Notes under the pieces: model-generated | What the model was told of the DNA's origin: nothing | The model's database searches: none | The model's input: only the letters and a program-made list of their open reading frames with translations | Made by a program: the position numbers and the translations under genes | NCBI GenBank assembly: GCA_030596365.1 | Contig: JAUVKG010000154.1 | Location: forward strand, 1 to 6,574 | DNA length: 6,574 nucleotides | Reading direction: 5' to 3' | Source of the DNA: Chlamydiota bacterium | Lineage (GTDB): Bacteria > Auribacterota > UBA3054 > B51-G9 | Shown: one piece after another, positions 1-6,531 of the stretch | How the letters are laid out: every line of letters begins with the position of its first letter | Position numbering within the stretch: the stretch's first letter is position 1

Positions 1-3000
1 GCGGAAAAGATATTCACCAATCTCCAAACTTTTCAAAATGATCAAATAGCTCTTTTCTCATCACACACTTGGGAAAAAGATGATCTTCTTCCGAATCTGT
101 CTGTTAATATTGAACGAATGGAAACGCTAACCGGTTTACAAACCGGCACGGCCAAAATTGTTGTCGCGCCATTTATGGCAGTGTTACAGGAAACACCTTC
201 ACCGGAATCATTTTCAGCACATACTTTTGAAATAAAGTTAGAAGAGGAATATGATTTAACAGATATTTTAAGGAAATTAGTTGAACTCGGTTATGAACGC
301 GCGGACATGGTTGAATTCAGGGGAGAATTCAGTGGCCGTGGAGGAATAATAGATATTTTCCCCATAACGTCTGATAATCCTGTTCGAATAGAATTTTTTG
401 GAGATGAAGTATGTTCAATCCGCACATTTGAAATACATTCACAATTATCTTCCGGCGGAAATGAAGTGGAGAAAATTCTTATTCCCGCCGCACGCGAATC
501 TACGATAAAAAACACTTGTGGGAATATACTTGATTATTTTAATGAAGCGCCGTTAATTGTCTGGCATGAATTTTCTCACACAGTTAAAGAGCTTGCGCGA
601 TGGGAAAAGGAAACGATAATGCCGGGTGCCAAGACAGCAACGGGAGAATTATTCAATTTATTTCAGACCCGGAGTAAAATTTTACCCCGGCTTTTTGCTC
701 AGGAAATTGAATTTGATATTCCTGAAATTATTGCTGAAAGCAACGTAAAAATTGAAACAAAGACTTTATCTTTAAAACCGGTTGAGCATAAATCCGGCGA
801 ATTCAAAGAGGAAAAAAGTTATCAATTTAGTTTAAGGGTTCTTGCAGCCCAAATTCAAGAATGGAATGAGAATGATTATAATGTAACTTTAGTTTGCGCA
901 TCCGAAGCGGAAAAATCCCGCCTTTCAGATTTGTTAAGAACCGAAACCGAGCTTGATGAAAAATTTTACAATATTAACGCGGCGGTTTTAACCGAAGGAT
1001 GGATTCTTCCGGCGTGTAAACAAGCCGTCATAACCGATGATGAAATATTTAATCGTGTTTACGCGCAACGCCGCCGCGCGCGCAAAAAGCGTCATTTTAA
1101 AACCAAAGAAATAAAAAATGTCGCAAATATTAATGTCGGCGAATATGTTGTTCATATAAATCATGGTGTTGGCGTTTTTGACGGAATTAAACTCATTGAA
1201 CTTGGGGACGATTATAAAGAAATGATTATCGTTCGTTATGCCGATGACGCTCTTTTATATGTCCCACTTGGTCAGGCGCATTTAATTGAATTATATGTTA
1301 GCGTTGGCGATGGAAAACCAACGCTTGATACACTTGGCAGCGGTAAATGGTCGGCAAAAAAAAGAAAAGCCGAACGCGCTGTTATCGATCTTGCGGCAAA
1401 ACTACTTGAAAGTCAGGCGCAGCGGGAAACGTTGGAGGGATTTGCATTTTCACGTGATTCTGAATGGCAGCTTGCTTTTGAAAAAGCGTTTCCTTATCCG
1501 GAAACTCACGATCAAATGCAAGCTATAAACGAAATGAAAAAGGATATGGAAAATTCGCGACCTATGGATAGACTTATCTGTGGCGATGTAGGGTTCGGTA
1601 AAACTGAAGTGGCTATCCGTGCGGCATTCAAAGCAGTTCTTTCCGGAAAACAAGTTGCCGTTCTCGCTCCTACAACCATTCTTGCGCAGCAGCACTGGCA
1701 CACATTTTCTGAAAGGATGGCTGATTATCCTGTTCGAGTGGAAGTACTATCTCGTTTTGTATCGGCAAAAAATCAAAAAATAATTGTTCAGGCAGTAATA
1801 GACGGGCAGGTTGATATTGTTATTGGCACACATCGTTTACTTTCAAAAGATGTAAAATTTAAAGATATTGGTCTTGTAATTGTTGATGAAGAACAACGGT
1901 TCGGCGTTCGCCATAAAGAAAAATTAAAAGAAATGCGATCGCTGATTGATGTTCTCACTTTGTCGGCAACCCCTGTCCCGCGAACACTTTATCAGGCATT
2001 AACCAGCGCACGCGATATGAGTACGATTCTCACTCCGCCGCAGGAAAGGATTCCTATAAAGACTATGCTCATTAAACGCGATAATAAGATTATTAAAGAA
2101 GCTATTTTGCGTGAACTTGCCCGTGACGGCCAGGTTTTTTATCTTCATAATCGTGTTCAAAGTATAAATGGTGTTGCCGAAAAATTGAGAAAATTAATTC
2201 CGACCGCAAAAATCGAAGTCGGACACGGACAGATGCACGAGGGTGAACTTTCGCAGGTAATGGAAGATTTTGGCGAAAGAAGATTTGATGTGATGGTTTG
2301 TACTATGATTATTGAGTCAGGACTTGATATGCCAAACGTTAATACTATTATAATTGATAATGCCGATATGTTTGGCTTGGCTGATTTATACCAACTCCGC
2401 GGCAGAGTGGGTCGATCGAATCGCCAGGCGTATGCTTATCTTGTAATTCCCGGTGATTTGTCAATTGACACTTCGGCGCGTCATCGTTTGAAAGCCATTT
2501 TAGAAAACACAGCTCTCGGTTCCGGATACGCGATAGCGATGAAAGACCTGGAAATCCGCGGTGCGGGAAATATTCTTGGGCCGCAGCAATCAGGACACAT
2601 AGCTTCGGTAGGATTCACTTTATACTGTAAACTTTTGCAGCACGCTGTTCGTATTTTAAAGAAAGGCAATATTGTTGAACGGCTTGCAAAAGAGCGGGAA
2701 CAGATGGAAATGGAAGATGTGCCAAAAGCAAAAATTGACTGGCGAAAAGAAATTCCTAAATTCAACCCGGCAACAAGTTCGGTAGTTTTACAATTACCGT
2801 TTGCCGGAAATATTTCTGAGGAATATATTGAAAGCCCCGCTTTGAGATTAGATCTGTTTCGCCGCACGGGCAATGTTAAGCGAGTAAAAGATATCCGCCG
2901 TCTTGAGGTAGAAATGCGAGACAGGTTTGGAAAGATTCCTGAAGAAACAATTCTTTTGTTAAGACTGGTTGAAATGAGACTTCACGCAAGAGTGAGAGGA

Positions 3001-3162
3001 ATAGATTTGATAGAATATACAGATGGGAAAATAATTTTTCGCCGTGAGGGTAGAATTATTACTCCGACAAGTACATTTCCGAGAATTAATCCCAAAAAAC
3101 CATTTGAATCACTGGATATAATTCTTGCATGTTTAAGTCACTTGAAACCTCTGCCGGAGTAG
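1..3162 (+). CDS. mfd: Transcription-repair coupling factor Mfd, 5'-truncated by the window edge
   Basis: Mfd is a cytoplasmic ATP-dependent DNA translocase that removes RNA polymerase stalled at lesions and recruits UvrA for transcription-coupled repair. The reading frame is open from base 1. The ATG at 118 is internal, because the 39 codons before it already resemble Mfd. The window shows 1053 residues; the family is usually about 1100-1200, so roughly 50-150 are missing. By window codon number: the UvrB-homology motif GYERADMVEF...RGGIIDIFP is at 97-121; the CarD-like RNA polymerase-interacting domain with HINHGVGVFDG starts near 378; Walker A GDVGFGKT is at 528-535; the DEEQ box is at 629-632; SATPVPRT is at 655-662; the motif VI region QLRGRVGRS begins at 798; the translocation motif RGAGNILG is at 853-860; the C-terminal regulatory TRCF domain runs from about 928 to the TAG at 3160-3162. 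All helicase motifs are intact, with no frameshift. Identity is very secure. Confidence 0.97.
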   Translation, partial: AEKIFTNLQTFQNDQIALFSSHTWEKDDLLPNLSVNIERMETLTGLQTGTAKIVVAPFMAVLQETPSPESFSAHTFEIKLEEEYDLTDILRKLVELGYERADMVEFRGEFSGRGGIIDIFPITSDNPVRIEFFGDEVCSIRTFEIHSQLSSGGNEVEKILIPAARESTIKNTCGNILDYFNEAPLIVWHEFSHTVKELARWEKETIMPGAKTATGELFNLFQTRSKILPRLFAQEIEFDIPEIIAESNVKIETKTLSLKPVEHKSGEFKEEKSYQFSLRVLAAQIQEWNENDYNVTLVCASEAEKSRLSDLLRTETELDEKFYNINAAVLTEGWILPACKQAVITDDEIFNRVYAQRRRARKKRHFKTKEIKNVANINVGEYVVHINHGVGVFDGIKLIELGDDYKEMIIVRYADDALLYVPLGQAHLIELYVSVGDGKPTLDTLGSGKWSAKKRKAERAVIDLAAKLLESQAQRETLEGFAFSRDSEWQLAFEKAFPYPETHDQMQAINEMKKDMENSRPMDRLICGDVGFGKTEVAIRAAFKAVLSGKQVAVLAPTTILAQQHWHTFSERMADYPVRVEVLSRFVSAKNQKIIVQAVIDGQVDIVIGTHRLLSKDVKFKDIGLVIVDEEQRFGVRHKEKLKEMRSLIDVLTLSATPVPRTLYQALTSARDMSTILTPPQERIPIKTMLIKRDNKIIKEAILRELARDGQVFYLHNRVQSINGVAEKLRKLIPTAKIEVGHGQMHEGELSQVMEDFGERRFDVMVCTMIIESGLDMPNVNTIIIDNADMFGLADLYQLRGRVGRSNRQAYAYLVIPGDLSIDTSARHRLKAILENTALGSGYAIAMKDLEIRGAGNILGPQQSGHIASVGFTLYCKLLQHAVRILKKGNIVERLAKEREQMEMEDVPKAKIDWRKEIPKFNPATSSVVLQLPFAGNISEEYIESPALRLDLFRRTGNVKRVKDIRRLEVEMRDRFGKIPEETILLLRLVEMRLHARVRGIDLIEYTDGKIIFRREGRIITPTSTFPRINPKKPFESLDIILACLSHLKPLPE

Positions 3163-3177
3163 CCAGTCTCGGAGTAA

Positions 3178-3197
3178 GCCGCGCTTCCCAGCGCGGC
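3178..3197. repeat. Hairpin with 7-bp GC stem just after mfd
   Basis: GCCGCGC (3178-3184) pairs perfectly with GCGCGGC (3191-3197) around the loop TTCCCA. It begins 16 bases after the mfd stop. No T-run follows, so it is not a standard intrinsic terminator, though it could protect or define the mRNA 3' end. It may also be part of a dispersed repeat family. Confidence 0.75.
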
Positions 3198-3198
3198 A

Positions 3199-3230
3199 TG
3201 GATTATTGGATTATTGGATTAATGGAATGA
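3199..3230. repeat. Octamer tandem repeat, consensus TGGATTAT, 4 units
   Basis: The units are TGGATTAT, TGGATTAT, TGGATTAA and TGGAATGA, directly adjacent, with the next TGG at 3231. The array starts one base after the preceding hairpin. Function is unknown. Confidence 0.8.
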
Positions 3231-3258
3231 TGGAAAACCACCCCGCCCTACGGGCACC

Positions 3259-3270
3259 CCCAGCATACGC
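3259..3270. repeat. 12-bp direct repeat CCCAGCATACGC, copy 1
   Basis: The same word recurs exactly at 3651-3662, 392 bp downstream. Flanks differ: a G run follows this copy and a C run follows the other. Both sit in GC-rich patches inside an otherwise AT-rich gap, so they may be fragments of one dispersed element. Confidence 0.55.
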
Positions 3271-3281
3271 GGGGTCAGAGA

Positions 3282-3300
3282 CCCTCCTTGACAAGGAGGG
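3282..3300. repeat. Hairpin CCCTCCTT / AAGGAGGG with 3-nt loop
   Basis: Eight perfect base pairs (3282-3289 with 3293-3300) enclose the loop GAC. No T-run follows. The right arm contains AAGGAGG, which resembles a Shine-Dalgarno sequence, but it is locked in the stem and serves no credible start codon. Confidence 0.75.
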
Positions 3301-3320
3301 GAGTTTGAATGGTAGAGAGC

Positions 3321-3495
3321 CGAGAACCGAGAGCCGAACATCGAACATTGAACACCGAATATCAAACATCGAACACCGAATATCAAACATCGAACACCGA
3401 ATATCGAACATCGAACATCGAACATCGAACATTGAACATTGAACATCGAACATCGAACACCGAATATCGAACACCGAATATCGAACACCGAGGAC
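3321..3495. repeat. Heptamer tandem array, consensus CGAACAT: 22 clean units plus degenerate edge units
   Basis: The core at 3335-3488 is exactly 22 adjacent heptamers (154 bp) with no insertion or deletion. Let a=CGAACAT, b=CGAACAC, c=CGAATAT, d=CAAACAT, e=TGAACAT, f=TGAACAC. The order is a a f c d b c d b c a a a a e e a b c b c b. The same phase continues into degenerate units: CGAGAAC and CGAGAGC on the left, CGAGGAC on the right. Only heptamer positions 1, 2, 5 and 7 vary, and every change is a transition. Higher-order copies exist: the d-b-c triplet is repeated exactly (3363-3383, 3384-3404), as is the b-c pair (3454-3467, 3468-3481). There are no spacers, so this is not CRISPR. Function is unknown. 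Confidence 0.93.
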
Positions 3496-3513
3496 GGAGG
3501 CTTGGAATTAGAC

Positions 3514-3545
3514 GAGGTTAGGAAATTGAGAAGTTGGGAGGTTGA
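3514..3545. repeat. Degenerate octamer repeat, about GARRTTRR, 4 units
   Basis: The units are GAGGTTAG, GAAATTGA, GAAGTTGG and GAGGTTGA. The fixed core is GA..TT and the remaining positions are almost all purines. It is weaker than the other arrays and could be chance in purine-rich sequence. Confidence 0.5.
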
Positions 3546-3557
3546 GATCCGAGGTCC

Positions 3558-3634
3558 GTGGACAAAATGGACACGATGGACAAAATCCTGATGGAGTAAG
3601 ACTCCACAGGACGAAGTGGACAAAATGGACACCT
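3558..3634. repeat. Nonamer repeats flanking a bulged 11-bp hairpin
   Basis: On the left are three adjacent nonamers: TGGACAAAA, TGGACACGA, TGGACAAAA (3559-3585). On the right are two: TGGACAAAA and TGGACACCT (3617-3634). The word GTGGACAAAATGGACAC is therefore an exact 17-bp direct repeat (3558-3574, 3616-3632). Between them, at 3586-3611, lies a hairpin: TCCTG and TGGAGT pair with CAGGA and ACTCCA around an AAG loop, with a single unpaired A at 3591. The arrangement of direct repeats around a hairpin is composite and orderly. No T-run follows, so it is not a typical terminator. Confidence 0.8.
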
Positions 3635-3650
3635 GACATCTTAAATTTTA

Positions 3651-3662
3651 CCCAGCATACGC
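3651..3662. repeat. 12-bp direct repeat CCCAGCATACGC, copy 2
   Basis: This exactly matches 3259-3270. It is followed by a GC-rich patch in which GCCC (3661-3664) can pair with GGGC (3676-3679), a weak 4-bp stem. Confidence 0.55.
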
Positions 3663-3699
3663 CCCGAAACTCTCCGGGCACGCGGGTGCTTTGCGAACT

Positions 3700-3720
3700 T
3701 TAAACCTTAAACCTTAAACT
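3700..3720. repeat. Heptamer repeat TTAAACC, 3 units, just upstream of the second gene
   Basis: The units TTAAACC, TTAAACC and TTAAACT are adjacent and end 20 bases before the ATG at 3741, followed by TTTAAAA. Read on the - strand the unit is GTTTAAR, close to the GTTAAAR array that follows the same gene. The array occupies the region expected to hold promoter or leader sequence, so a copy-number change would alter spacing by 7 bp. Confidence 0.75.
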
Positions 3721-3722
3721 TT

Positions 3723-3740
3723 TAAAACAGAGAACAAAAA
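3723..3740 (+). promoter_or_regulatory. A-rich translation leader without clear Shine-Dalgarno sequence
   Basis: An in-frame TAA at 3723-3725 lies 15 bases before the ATG, so 3741 is the first possible ATG of this frame. The bases between are purine-rich (CAGAGAACAAAAA). Only a weak AGAG stands where AGGAGG would be expected. SD-less A-rich leaders are common in Bacteroidota and relatives. The leader role is inferred. Confidence 0.5.
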
Positions 3741-6341
3741 ATGGAAATAAAACCAAGTACAGGATTACCGGGATTAGATGAAATTCTCCATGGCATAAGG
3801 CTGGGAGATAATATCGTGTGGCAAGTAGATTCCATAAATGATTACCAAGATCTTGTGACACCATTTTACAAAAATGCTTTAGAAAACGGAATAAAGGTTG
3901 TTTATTTCCGTTTTGCTACTCATAAAGAATTGGTACCACGAAATTCAGGTGTAGAAATTCATCACCTTAAACCTGAAGCAGGTTTCGAGGCGTTTATTAC
4001 TTATATTCATGATGTCATAGAAAAAACAGGCCCCGGCGGATATTATGTCTTCGATCTGTTCTCAGAACTCGTACGAGGTTGGTACAGCGAACGTATGATA
4101 GGAAATTTTTTCATGCTGACCTGTCCATACCTTTATAAGTTAGACACCGTTGCTTATTTTGCACTGTTCAGAAATTATCATTCTTATCATGCAGCCGAAC
4201 CGATTAAGAATACAACACAGCTTTTGTTGGATGTTTGCCGATACAAAGACCATCTTTACATTCATCCTCTTAAAGTTGATCAGCGGCATTCACCAACAAT
4301 GTACATGCAGCATCGATGGGAAAACGATAAATTTATCCCTGTTACAGAATCAGTAAGCATTTCAGAAATATCCACTTCGGCTAAGTGGCCGGGACTTCAA
4401 TCGTCGGCGTATAGAATGGTTGGAATGTGGGAGCGCCAATTTATTGCGGCTGAAAAAACGCTTGATTTGTATACGCATGGTGAGTGTTCAGAAGAAACAG
4501 TTAACAAAGTTTTTGATCGGCTTGTGGTACAATTGATTTCACGGGATGAACGAGTGCTTGAGTTAGTGAAAAAGTATATGACGCTTTCGGATGTACTAGA
4601 TACCTGGCGTCATACGATTGGTTCTGGAATGATCGGTGGTAAATCCATCGGTATGCTTCTCGCGCGTGCGATTATCAGGAAGGACAATCCACAATTGAAT
4701 GACATGCTTGCCGCGCATGAATCATTTTATATTGGCTCTGATATTTTTTATATGTTTCTTGTCCAAAATGATTGTTGGTGGATACGCAAGAGGCAAAAAA
4801 GTCCGGAGAAATTATTTGAAGAAACAGAAAAAGCGCGTCAGCGCATCCTTCGCGGTAAATTTCCTGACAATATTCTAAGACGATTCTCAGATATGCTTTA
4901 TTACTTTGGACAATCTCCTATTATTGTACGTTCAAGCAGTTTGCTCGAAGATAATTTTGGCAATACATTTTCCGGAAAGTATGAAAGCGTATTCCTCACT
5001 AATCAGGGTACCCATGAACAGCGTCTTGAGGAATTTATTAATGCTGTTCGCGTTGTATATGCAAGCGCGATGAGCGAAGACGCGTTAGCATACCGTGCGA
5101 AGCGTGGTGTTCTCGGTCATGATGAACAAATGGCTTTGCTTGTGCAGCGAGTTTCCGGAGGAATATACGGTGATCTTTTTTACCCTCAACTTGCCGGTGT
5201 TGCATATTCGTTTAATCCGTATGCCTGGCATCCCGATATTGAACCTGAAGCAGGAATGATGCGCCTTGTTTTCGGGCTGGGTACCCGTGCTGTTGACAGA
5301 TCTGATGATGATTATACCCGCGTTGTTGCCCTTAACGCTCCTGACAAACGGCCTGAGGATAGTGTTGACAGCATTCGGCGTTACACACAACGTCGTGTTG
5401 ATGTACTGAATTTAAAAGAGAATCATTTTGAGTCTGACTATTTTGTGGATGTTGTGAAACAAAGTCCGGGTTTGCCTGTAGAGCGTTTTGCACTTAGGGA
5501 CAGAGAAATGGAAAGATATGCCCGAGAGAGAAATATAAAAAATATTCAATCGTGGATGATCAATTTTGACAGATTTCTTTCTGAATCCTCGTTCGTGAAA
5601 AATATGCGGGAAATGCTGAACACAGTTCATAATGCTTATAAATGTCATGTCGATATCGAATTTACAGCAAATCTATCAAAAAATGGTGGCTATAAAATAA
5701 ATTTACTTCAGTGCCGGCCTTTTCTTATAAAACAGGTTGATACTGTTATTACTATTCCAAAATCTATCAAACCCGAAAACCTTATTCTTGAAGCTCATGG
5801 CTGTATCGTAGGACTTAGCAGAACACATAATATTGACAGACTCATATATGTTGTTCCGGAAGTTTATGGACATCTTCATCAACAAGACCGTTATGCTGTT
5901 GCAAGGCTGATCGGCCAACTAACTCATCTTGATGAAAATGATGACAAATCTATTATGCTGCTTGGCCCGGGGAGATGGGGAACCAGTACGCCATCTCTTG
6001 GAGTACCTGTTACTTTTACGGAGATCAATACTGTATCAATGCTTTGTGAAATAGATACTATGGCTGAAGGAATAATCCCCGATCTTTCTCTCGGCACACA
6101 TTTCTTTAACGAGCTTGTAGAAATGGATATGTTGTATATCGGGTTTTCAAATGAAAAAAAAGAAAATATTTTAAATCAGGATTTTCTTGATACTACCGCA
6201 AATCAATTTCCTGATCTTCTGCCGGATGATGCTTCATGGGCAAAATCGATCCGTGTGTTTGAACCGCCGCAAGGGAAAAAAATAGTGTTGAGCGCTGACC
6301 ACTTAAAACAACTTGCAGTTGTGTATCTTGAGGATGTGTAA
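3741..6341 (+). CDS. PEP/pyruvate-binding (PPDK_N ATP-grasp) domain protein with degenerate KaiC-like N-terminus
   Basis: This is an 866-residue protein of unknown function, probably cytoplasmic (no signal peptide or membrane segment). Residues 1 to about 190 resemble a KaiC/RecA-like fold: the start TGLPGLDEILHG matches the KaiC opening and YYVFDLFSEL (101-110) resembles a Walker B strand, but no GxxxxGK[ST] follows, so ATP binding there is unlikely. A mostly helical linker leads to the ATP-grasp domain at about 290-665: GGKSIG (299-304), RSSSLLED (397-404), LLVQRV (466-471), AGVAYSFNP (485-493), GLG (512-514), DIEF (638-641) and LLQCRP (655-660). K301, R397, D638, E640, Q657 and R659 line up with PPDK ATP-site residues K22, R92, D321, E323, Q335 and R337. 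The C-terminal module carries GPGRWG (742-747), LGVPV (753-757) and GTHFF (785-789). The swivelling phospho-His domain and the PEP/pyruvate barrel are absent, so a call of PEP synthase would be wrong. The family assignment is firm; substrate and role are unknown. Confidence 0.88.
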   Translation: MEIKPSTGLPGLDEILHGIRLGDNIVWQVDSINDYQDLVTPFYKNALENGIKVVYFRFATHKELVPRNSGVEIHHLKPEAGFEAFITYIHDVIEKTGPGGYYVFDLFSELVRGWYSERMIGNFFMLTCPYLYKLDTVAYFALFRNYHSYHAAEPIKNTTQLLLDVCRYKDHLYIHPLKVDQRHSPTMYMQHRWENDKFIPVTESVSISEISTSAKWPGLQSSAYRMVGMWERQFIAAEKTLDLYTHGECSEETVNKVFDRLVVQLISRDERVLELVKKYMTLSDVLDTWRHTIGSGMIGGKSIGMLLARAIIRKDNPQLNDMLAAHESFYIGSDIFYMFLVQNDCWWIRKRQKSPEKLFEETEKARQRILRGKFPDNILRRFSDMLYYFGQSPIIVRSSSLLEDNFGNTFSGKYESVFLTNQGTHEQRLEEFINAVRVVYASAMSEDALAYRAKRGVLGHDEQMALLVQRVSGGIYGDLFYPQLAGVAYSFNPYAWHPDIEPEAGMMRLVFGLGTRAVDRSDDDYTRVVALNAPDKRPEDSVDSIRRYTQRRVDVLNLKENHFESDYFVDVVKQSPGLPVERFALRDREMERYARERNIKNIQSWMINFDRFLSESSFVKNMREMLNTVHNAYKCHVDIEFTANLSKNGGYKINLLQCRPFLIKQVDTVITIPKSIKPENLILEAHGCIVGLSRTHNIDRLIYVVPEVYGHLHQQDRYAVARLIGQLTHLDENDDKSIMLLGPGRWGTSTPSLGVPVTFTEINTVSMLCEIDTMAEGIIPDLSLGTHFFNELVEMDMLYIGFSNEKKENILNQDFLDTTANQFPDLLPDDASWAKSIRVFEPPQGKKIVLSADHLKQLAVVYLEDV

Positions 6342-6347
6342 TTAATA

Positions 6348-6382
6348 GTTAAAGGTTAAAAGTTAAAAGTTAAAAGTTAAAA
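6348..6382. repeat. Heptamer repeat GTTAAAR, 5 units, just after the second gene
   Basis: GTTAAAG is followed by four exact GTTAAAA units, starting 6 bases after the TAA stop. It is the near-inverse of the TTAAACC array before the gene. TTAAAAGTT here is complementary to AACTTTTAA at 3717-3725. Confidence 0.85.
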
Positions 6383-6387
6383 GCTTG

Positions 6388-6404
6388 CCACGCCGCTGGC
6401 GTGG
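6388..6404. repeat. Hairpin CCACGCC / GGCGTGG with 3-nt loop
   Basis: Seven perfect base pairs enclose the loop GCT, 46 bases after the stop codon. It could mark the transcript 3' end, but a G-rich stretch rather than a T-run follows, so an intrinsic terminator is not supported. Confidence 0.7.
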
Positions 6405-6441
6405 GTGGGAAGGTGGGAAGATAAAGACCGTAATCCGTAAC
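6405..6441. repeat. Short duplications: GTGGGAAG x2 and CCGTAAY x2
   Basis: GTGGGAAG is repeated exactly at 6405-6412 and 6413-6420 (period 8). CCGTAAT and CCGTAAC are adjacent at 6428-6441 (period 7). Each is only two units and weak alone, but both fit the period-7/8 habit of both gaps. Confidence 0.5.
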
Positions 6442-6458
6442 CTACTGTACACAAAATG

Positions 6459-6496
6459 CGAATTATTTTTTGTGCTGAAGGCACAGTTCATTATAG
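6459..6496. repeat. Hairpin element A: TGTGC-TGAAG-GCACA
   Basis: A 5-bp stem (6471-6475 with 6481-6485) encloses the loop TGAAG. It is preceded by CGAATT (6459-6464) and followed by TTCATTATA. The arrangement matches element B at 6532-6561, which has the same loop but a different, still fully paired stem. Confidence 0.6.
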
Positions 6497-6517
6497 CCTG
6501 GGGCTCGTAGCCCCAGG
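6497..6517. repeat. Hairpin CCTGGGGCT / AGCCCCAGG with 3-nt loop
   Basis: Nine perfect base pairs enclose the loop CGT, making this the strongest uninterrupted stem in the window. It lies between elements A and B. No T-run follows on either strand, so it looks like a dispersed palindromic repeat rather than a terminator. Confidence 0.8.
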
Positions 6518-6531
6518 AAAAGATAATAACA

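Larger units (their letters stand above)
3163..3740. other. Non-coding repeat mosaic between mfd and the next gene
   Basis: These 578 bases hold no credible gene. They are an almost continuous series of small repeats: a hairpin (3178-3197), an octamer array (3199-3230), a hairpin (3282-3300), a heptamer array (about 3321-3495), octamer-like units (3514-3545), nonamer units on both sides of a hairpin (3558-3634), a second copy of a 12-bp word (3651-3662) and a heptamer array (3700-3720). Open frames here arise because a period of 7 without stop words leaves every frame open. No RNA gene, clear promoter or U-tract terminator was found. The promoter of the downstream gene must lie here but could not be placed. 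Confidence 0.85.

Noticed and set aside
118..120. ATG at 118 as the mfd start codon
   Set aside because: The frame is open back to base 1 and the 39 preceding codons look like Mfd N-terminal sequence, so this Met is internal.
2481..2873. 130-codon open frame on the - strand inside mfd
   Set aside because: It lies antisense to conserved Mfd motifs and shows no recognisable domain; it is a shadow of the real gene.
3288..3293. Perfect TTGACA as a -35 promoter box
   Set aside because: It lies in an 8-bp hairpin and no acceptable -10 hexamer is found 16-18 bases downstream.
3335..3488. CRISPR array
   Set aside because: The units are 7 bp and contiguous, with no spacers and no cas genes in the window.
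3587..3618. Hammerhead ribozyme, suggested by CTGATG followed by GGACGAA
   Set aside because: The core does not fit: the strong pairing TGGAGT/ACTCCA and TCCTG/CAGGA consumes the bases needed for stem II, and the CTGATGA and GAAA boxes are not placed around a proper stem.
3741..6341. Annotation as phosphoenolpyruvate synthase or pyruvate phosphate dikinase
   Set aside because: Only the ATP-grasp domain is shared; the phospho-His domain and PEP/pyruvate barrel are missing, so the full reaction is not supported.
6401..6420. G-quadruplex in the G-rich stretch
   Set aside because: Only three runs of three G and one pair are present, short of four G3 runs.
6388..6517. Intrinsic terminators at the downstream hairpins
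   Set aside because: None of the stems is followed by a T-run on either strand; the T-run at 6465-6470 precedes its hairpin on + and reads as A on -.
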